Part shown: piece by piece, positions 59,855 through 64,000 of the stretch
Numbering within the stretch: position 1 is the first letter of the stretch
How the letters are laid out: every line of letters begins with the position of its first letter
DNA from: JACDAV01 sp036556145
GTDB taxonomy: Bacteria; Chloroflexota; Limnocylindria; Limnocylindrales; CSP1-4
Length of the DNA stretch: 64,000 nt
NCBI GenBank assembly: GCA_036556145.1
Contig: DATBKB010000095.1
Coordinates: 1-64,000, forward strand
Direction of reading: 5' to 3'
Made by a program: the position numbers and the translations under genes
Notes under the pieces: model-generated
Database searches by the model: none
What the model saw: the letters and a program-made list of their open reading frames with translations, nothing else
Told to the model about the DNA's origin: nothing

Positions 59855-61098
59855 TCGACGCCCGAACCCCGGCTCGCTCGAGGACCGGCGGGGCCGCTGC
59901 GCGGCACCGGGGCGCCGGCCGCGCCGGCGGCTGGCTGGCCGCGGTCGCCTGGCTGCTCCTCGGCGGCGGGATGTGGGCCGGGATCGGCCTCCTCGCTGCC
60001 CGGATGTTCGCCACCGACCCGCCGACCGCCGGCTTCGACCTCGAGCTCCTGCTCGCCGCGGGCCGCGACGTCGCCGCCGGCCGGTCGCCCTACGACCCCG
60101 CGATCGTCGCCGGCGCGGCCCCTGCCGGGACGCAGCTCTTCTACTCGTACCCGCCGCTCGTCGCGCAGGCCATGTCGCTGCTGGCCGGCCTGCCGGCCGG
60201 CGCCGTCTTCGCCGCCTGGTCCGTGACCGCCGTCGCGGGCGTCGGCATCGCGGCGTTCCTCCTGCGTCGGGCGCTCGGGGTCAGGCTCGAGAGCGGTCTC
60301 GCGATCGCCGGCGCGGTCGCCGCCTCGGCGGTCGTGCTGCCGTTTGCCATCGGCATCCTGTTCGGCAACGTCGACGCGTTCTTCCCCCTGCTGTACGGCT
60401 TGCTCCTCGCCGGGTGCCTGGCGTGGGGACGCCCGGCGCAGCTCGTCGGCGGCGCGGCGATCGCGGTCGCGGCCCTCGTAAAGGTCCACCCCGCCTCGAT
60501 CGGCATCTGGCTGGTCGCCCGGCTCGTCCGCGCTCGCCGCGAGGGTCGGTCCTGGCCGGTGAACGGCGTCGTCGTCGGCAGCGCGGTGGCCGGCGCCGCC
60601 CTGCTCGGGCTGAGCCTCATCGCGGGTGGCCTTGCGCCGTGGCTCGAGTACGCGAAGGTCGCCGGCGTCATCGGCGGGTCGGACCTGCTCGATCCGCGCA
60701 ACGCCGGGCTGGCGGCGCAGGTCGCCCTCCTCGCCGGGGGCGACAACGGCCTCGTCCGCATGCTCCAGCTCCCCGTCGCCGTGGGCGCCGCCGCGGTCTC
60801 GGCCTGGTCCGCATGGTCTCGTGACGACGTCGTCGAGAGCCTCGCCTGGGGGGCGGCCGCGTCGCTCGTCGTGCTGCCCGTGACCTGGTACCACTACCCG
60901 GCGGCGCTGCTCCCGTTCGGGATCGCGGCGATGCTCCGGGCGCACGAGACCGCGACGGCGCCGCGGACGGCCGCGCTGCTCGCCGGCGCCTGCGCGGTCG
61001 CCGCCGCGGCGCTCTTGTGGCTGCCGCTGCTGTGGGTCGCCGTCGCGCTCGTCATCGCGGCAACGCGGGCCAGCTGGCCCGAGGCGGCCCGGCGATGA
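59851..61098 (+). CDS. GT87/DUF2029-like membrane glycosyltransferase 2
   Basis: 415 residues. The catalytic-loop pattern is GFDLELLLAAGRDVAAGRSPYDP and LFYSYPPLVAQAMSLLAGLP; later come FGNVDAFFPLLYGLLLAG, LVKVHPASIGIWLVAR and VTWYHYPAALLP. These are the DUF2029/PimE-like hallmarks. The GTG start overlaps enzyme 1 and the stop overlaps enzyme 3, so the three are translationally coupled. Confidence 0.85.
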   Translation: MIDARTPARSRTGGAAARHRGAGRAGGWLAAVAWLLLGGGMWAGIGLLAARMFATDPPTAGFDLELLLAAGRDVAAGRSPYDPAIVAGAAPAGTQLFYSYPPLVAQAMSLLAGLPAGAVFAAWSVTAVAGVGIAAFLLRRALGVRLESGLAIAGAVAASAVVLPFAIGILFGNVDAFFPLLYGLLLAGCLAWGRPAQLVGGAAIAVAALVKVHPASIGIWLVARLVRARREGRSWPVNGVVVGSAVAGAALLGLSLIAGGLAPWLEYAKVAGVIGGSDLLDPRNAGLAAQVALLAGGDNGLVRMLQLPVAVGAAAVSAWSAWSRDDVVESLAWGAAASLVVLPVTWYHYPAALLPFGIAAMLRAHETATAPRTAALLAGACAVAAAALLWLPLLWVAVALVIAATRASWPEAARR

Positions 61099-62111
61099 GC
61101 CGCGCCCAGTCGCTCACGTGGTCGGGCGTGTGGCCCGCGCTCTCCGCGCGCCTCGGACCCTCGCATCGGAAGCTCGCCTGGTACACGCTGACGGTCATCG
61201 GGCTCGTCGCCCTGCCGTACATCATCGTGCTCAACCGGGTGCGCTCGACGTGGGGCTTCGACGCCTACGCGTACTGGGCGATCGACCTCGGCGACCTCTA
61301 CGGGCGGTCCCTCCAGAACACGTCGGGCTACGGCGCGTTCCGCTACACGCCGGCGATCGGTCAGGCGTTCTCGGTCTTCGGCGTGCTGCCGTGGGAGGCG
61401 TTCTTCGCCGGCTGGTTCGCGCTCATGCTCGTGGCGCTCGTGTGGATGGCGGGCCGCGACGCCCTCCCGCTGCTGGCGTTCCCGCCGCTCGCCCTCGAGC
61501 TGTACCACGCGAACGTCCACCTGTTCATGGCCGTCGCGATCGTCCTCGGCTTCCGCTGGCCCGCGACGTGGGCGTTCCTCGTCCTCACGAAGGTCACGCC
61601 CGGGATCGGGCTCCTGTGGTTCGCGATCCGCCGGGAGTGGCGAAGCCTCGCGATCGCCCTCGGCGTGACGGTCGGACTGGCGACCCTCTCGTTCGTCGTC
61701 GCCCCGGCCCTCTGGCGCGAGTACGTCCTGACGATGGTCGACAACCTGTTCTACGACCGCGGCCGGCCCTACCCGATCCCCGTCCCGATTGCCGTCCGGC
61801 TCGTCCTCGCCGCCGCCCTCGTCATGTACGGCGCCCGGACCGACCGCCGCTGGCTGGTCCCGGTCGCCTCGACGATCGCGCTCCCGATCATCTGGTGGCA
61901 CGGCCTGTCGATGCTCATCGCGGCCATCCCGCTCTGGCGGGCGGATCGCGCGGCGCGCGCCGCCGGTCGCGCCGCCGGTCACGCCGCGGGTCCCGCCGCG
62001 GGTCCCGCCGCCGGTCACGCCGCGGGTCCCGCCGCCAGCCGCCCGGCGCTCGCCGGCACCGGGGCGGACCCTCGTCGAACGTCGACCGGACGTTCGGGGG
62101 AGGTCCGGTGA
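61095..62111 (+). CDS. GT87/DUF2029-like membrane glycosyltransferase 3 with repeat tail
   Basis: 338 residues. STWGFDAYAYWAIDLGDLYGRS and AFRYTPAIGQAFSVFGVLP form the first loop; LTKVTPGIGLLWFAIRREW and IIWWHGLSMLIAAIPLW are typical later motifs. The last 50 residues are Ala/Gly/Arg repeats encoded by a 12-bp minisatellite. The ATG overlaps enzyme 2 (ATGA). Confidence 0.83.
   Translation: MSRAQSLTWSGVWPALSARLGPSHRKLAWYTLTVIGLVALPYIIVLNRVRSTWGFDAYAYWAIDLGDLYGRSLQNTSGYGAFRYTPAIGQAFSVFGVLPWEAFFAGWFALMLVALVWMAGRDALPLLAFPPLALELYHANVHLFMAVAIVLGFRWPATWAFLVLTKVTPGIGLLWFAIRREWRSLAIALGVTVGLATLSFVVAPALWREYVLTMVDNLFYDRGRPYPIPVPIAVRLVLAAALVMYGARTDRRWLVPVASTIALPIIWWHGLSMLIAAIPLWRADRAARAAGRAAGHAAGPAAGPAAGHAAGPAASRPALAGTGADPRRTSTGRSGEVR
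61962..62040 (+). repeat. Minisatellite at the 3' end of glycosyltransferase 3
   Basis: Tandem 12-bp units of the form GGTCACGCCGCG / GGTCCCGCCGCG / GGTCCCGCCGCC encode Gly-His/Pro-Ala-Ala repeats. Copy number is likely to vary. Confidence 0.75.
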
Positions 62112-62163
62112 GGACTCGTGCCAACCAGAATTCACCGATACCGCAGCACACGAGGGGACTCAC

Positions 62164-62325
62164 GTGGATTCGCTGATCCTCGCCTACATCGATCCGGGCT
62201 CCGGGAGCCTCATCATCCAGGCGGTGATCGCGACCCTGCTGGCGGTCCCGTTCTTCCTCCGCGAGCAGATCGGCCGGGTCGTCCGCAGCGTTCGTCGCGA
62301 CAAGCCGAACGACCGCCCGTCCTGA
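62164..62325 (+). CDS. Small membrane protein with YIDPGSGS motif
   Basis: 53 residues: DSLILAYIDPGSGSLIIQAVIATLLAVPFFLREQIGRVVRSVRRDK. The (Y/F)xDPGSGS plus one hydrophobic helix and a basic C-terminus recurs in short proteins near polysaccharide genes in other bacteria; function unknown. The GTG start lies 53 bp after glycosyltransferase 3 and the next gene follows after 37 bp, so it is probably in the same operon. Confidence 0.72.
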   Translation: MDSLILAYIDPGSGSLIIQAVIATLLAVPFFLREQIGRVVRSVRRDKPNDRPS

Positions 62326-62362
62326 GCGGGCCGGGCAACTCCACCGCCGACCACCCCGCCCG

Positions 62363-63784
62363 GTGATCGACGCCGCCCCGGCGACCGACCGTCCCCGTCC
62401 GGCCGCCGCCCCCGATCCCGGCTCCTTCCGCGACCCGAGCGGCTTCGTCTTCCGCCGCGACGGGGCGGTGCTCCGCCAGATCAATGCGGCGTTCGCCGTT
62501 CGCTGGGACGACCTCGAGTCGAGCGGGCTGCTCGACGCGCTCCAGGCGAAGGGCATGCTCGTCGCCCACGTCCCCGCGCCGATCGACACGGCGCTCCGCC
62601 CGGACATCGCCCACGCGGTCATCCGCCCGGAGCCGATCGACTTCGTCTCGTACCCGTACGAGTGGTCGTTCGGCCAGCTCCGTGACGCGGCCCTGCTGAC
62701 GCTCGACGTCCAGGCCGCCTGCCTCGAGGCCGGATTCACGCTCCGCGACGCGACCGCGTACAACGTCCAGTTCCATCGCGGCCGGCCGATCCTCATCGAC
62801 ACGCTCTCGTTCGAGCGGGCCCTGCCGGGCCGCCCCTGGACGGCCTACCGCCAGTTCTGCGAACACTTCCTCGCCCCGCTGGCTCTCATGGCGACGCGGG
62901 ACGCCCGCTGCGGGCTGATGCTTCGTGAGTTCGTCGACGGGATCCCGCTCGATCTCGCGGCCCGGCTGCTGCCGTTCCGGACGAAGCTCCGGCTCGGGCT
63001 CCTGTCGCACGTCCACCTCCACGCCAGGGCCCAGACCCGCTACGCAAATGTCGCCGACGCGGACCGGGTACGGGTGGCGACGATGAGCCCGCTCCGCCAG
63101 CGCGCGCTCATCGACTCGCTCCGGCGAACCGTCGCCGGGCTGCGCTGGGATCCGTCGGGCACCGAGTGGGCCGACTACGCCGAGCACACGAGCTACGACG
63201 ACGACGCGGCCCGGGCCAAGGACAGCCTCGTCCGGGACTTCCTCGCCGCGGCGGGCGGCGATCGCGTGTGGGACCTCGGCGCGAACACCGGCCGGTTCAG
63301 CCGGATCGCGGCCGGCCTCGGCCGCCGCGTCGTGGCCTGGGACGTCGACCCGGCAGCCACGGAGCGCCACTACCGCCGCGTCCGGACGGACGGCGAGACG
63401 GCGATCCTCCCCCTCGTCCTCGATCTCGCGAACCCAAGCCCGGGCCTCGGCTGGGCCGGGAGCGAGCGACGCTCGCTCGCCGAACGCGCCGACGCGGACA
63501 CGGTCCTTGCCCTCGCCCTCGTCCACCACCTCGCGATCGGCCGGAACGTGCCGCTCGACCGGCTCGCGGCCTTCTTCGCCGGCCTCGCCCCGAACGTCGT
63601 CATCGAGTTCGTGCCGAAGGACGACCCCATGGTGCGGCGGCTCCTCGCCACGCGCGAGGACGTCTTCGCCGACTACTCCGCCGAGGGCTTCCGGGCGGCC
63701 TTCGGCCGCCGGTTCGAGATCCTCGCCGAGGCGCCGATTCCGGGGATGACCCGGAGCCTCTTCCGGATGCGCCGGCGGGGCTGA
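62363..63784 (+). CDS. SAM-dependent methyltransferase-like protein
   Basis: 473 residues. The C-terminal half has the class I motif DRVWDLGANTGRFSRIAAGLGRRVVAWDVDPAATE and a later VLALALVHHLAIGRNVPLDRLAAFFA. The N-terminal half (SGFVFRRDGAVLRQINAAFA, VSYPYEWSFGQLRDAALLTLD, SFTLRDATAYNVQFHRGRPILIDTLSFE) resembles a large class I family that includes nodulation/polysaccharide-related methyltransferases; TAYNVQF and LIDTLSF look like a kinase-fold remnant. The substrate is probably a sugar or polysaccharide end (inference from context). The GTG start gives the full domain. Confidence 0.8.
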   Translation: MIDAAPATDRPRPAAAPDPGSFRDPSGFVFRRDGAVLRQINAAFAVRWDDLESSGLLDALQAKGMLVAHVPAPIDTALRPDIAHAVIRPEPIDFVSYPYEWSFGQLRDAALLTLDVQAACLEAGFTLRDATAYNVQFHRGRPILIDTLSFERALPGRPWTAYRQFCEHFLAPLALMATRDARCGLMLREFVDGIPLDLAARLLPFRTKLRLGLLSHVHLHARAQTRYANVADADRVRVATMSPLRQRALIDSLRRTVAGLRWDPSGTEWADYAEHTSYDDDAARAKDSLVRDFLAAAGGDRVWDLGANTGRFSRIAAGLGRRVVAWDVDPAATERHYRRVRTDGETAILPLVLDLANPSPGLGWAGSERRSLAERADADTVLALALVHHLAIGRNVPLDRLAAFFAGLAPNVVIEFVPKDDPMVRRLLATREDVFADYSAEGFRAAFGRRFEILAEAPIPGMTRSLFRMRRRG

Positions 63785-63852
63785 CCGGGCGGAGTCCGGG
63801 GGCCTCTGGTACCCGCCGGTATGGTCCTTTCGGGGTGGTTCGAAGGCGGCCG

Positions 63853-64000
63853 GTGAGCCCATACGATCCGGCCCGGGCCGGGCGGCGGCGAGCGCTCCGC
63901 CGAGCCCGTCTCCGACTCCAGGAGCCGCTCGAATCGCCCTCTACCCGATCCTCATCGCGGCCGCGCTCGTCGCCGAGCTGTTCGTCACCTCCGGGGTCAG
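63853..64000 (+). CDS. Start of an unidentified membrane protein gene (cut by window edge, start unclear)
   Basis: The last 70 bases encode ARIALYPILIAAALVAELFVTSGV, a convincing N-terminal membrane helix, in the frame of the CGA at 63930. That frame has no ATG, GTG or TTG upstream. A GTG at 63853 opens a different frame (SPYDPARAGRRRALRRARL). Either the start is non-standard or a single-base error lies near 63925. Too little is visible to name it. Confidence 0.3.
   Translation, partial: MSPYDPARAGRRRALRRARLRLQEPLESPSTRSSSRPRSSPSCSSPPGS

Overview
The window is a dense, high-GC bacterial chromosome segment made almost entirely of housekeeping genes. GTG and TTG starts are frequent and adjacent genes commonly share 4-nt ATGA/GTGA stop-start overlaps. 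There is no outer-membrane machinery: the Tad pilus locus has no secretin. MurA carries Asp in place of the catalytic Cys. These traits fit a high-GC monoderm, most plausibly a Chloroflexota lineage related to Limnocylindria/Ellin6529. That placement is my inference from gene content and order, not from a search.

Region 1 (1-8600, minus strand): a replication/segregation operon parA-parB-gyrB-thioesterase-AlkD-like-gyrA-prs (prs cut by the left edge), with two parS sites just upstream of parA. This suggests an origin-proximal position. Region 2 (8830-12600, plus): cell elongation genes mreD-PBP2-rodA, without mreC. Region 3 (12600-16860): a DnaJ-domain protein and an AI-2E family exporter (minus), then the radical-SAM-linked DUF2344 gene and a ribosomal operon rplU-rpmA-rpmE with a clear promoter and a strong terminator.

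Region 4 (16880-37710, plus): a long co-directional stretch DUF1385-prfA-glycogen debranching enzyme-prmC-sua5-lipoprotein-glyA-WecA/TagO-like transferase, an anchored PT-repeat protein, the complete F1Fo ATP synthase operon atpI-B-E-F-H-A-G-D-C, murA, mreB and a PHP phosphoesterase. From family knowledge this resembles the order in Bacillus (rpmE/prfA/prmC/ywlC/glyA/atp/murA/mbl), an old monoderm gene neighbourhood. Region 5 (37700-44750): a flippase-like membrane protein, an XRE regulator, a GT39-like membrane glycosyltransferase, endonuclease IV, an ArsR-DUF2087 regulator, long HPF, ComF and a DUF192 protein.

Region 6 (44760-55540, minus): a Tad/Flp pilus locus. Transcription runs sensor kinase - NarL-type regulator - degenerate sensor kinase - four short Flp-type pilins, each followed by a hairpin - a 0.7-kb non-coding block of tandem and palindromic repeats - cpaB - cpaE (with a receiver domain) - tadA - tadB - tadC. 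No prepilin peptidase and no TadE/F/G are visible. Region 7 (55540-64000): membrane glycosyltransferases. Two GT39-like genes lie on minus; three GT87/DUF2029-like genes, a small PGSGS-motif membrane protein and a SAM methyltransferase lie on plus, and the window ends in a gene fragment. This looks like a cell-envelope polysaccharide or glycolipid module.

The most unusual material is the repeat block at 50641-51070, with about 60-bp units each centred on an ACGCAC-N3-GTGCGT palindrome and a likely solo copy near 51853. Next come the low-complexity C-terminal tails on GyrA, ribosomal protein L21 and AtpA, and the drug-target substitutions (GyrA Val83, MurA Asp134). I saw no rRNA, tRNA, CRISPR array, prophage or insertion sequence.
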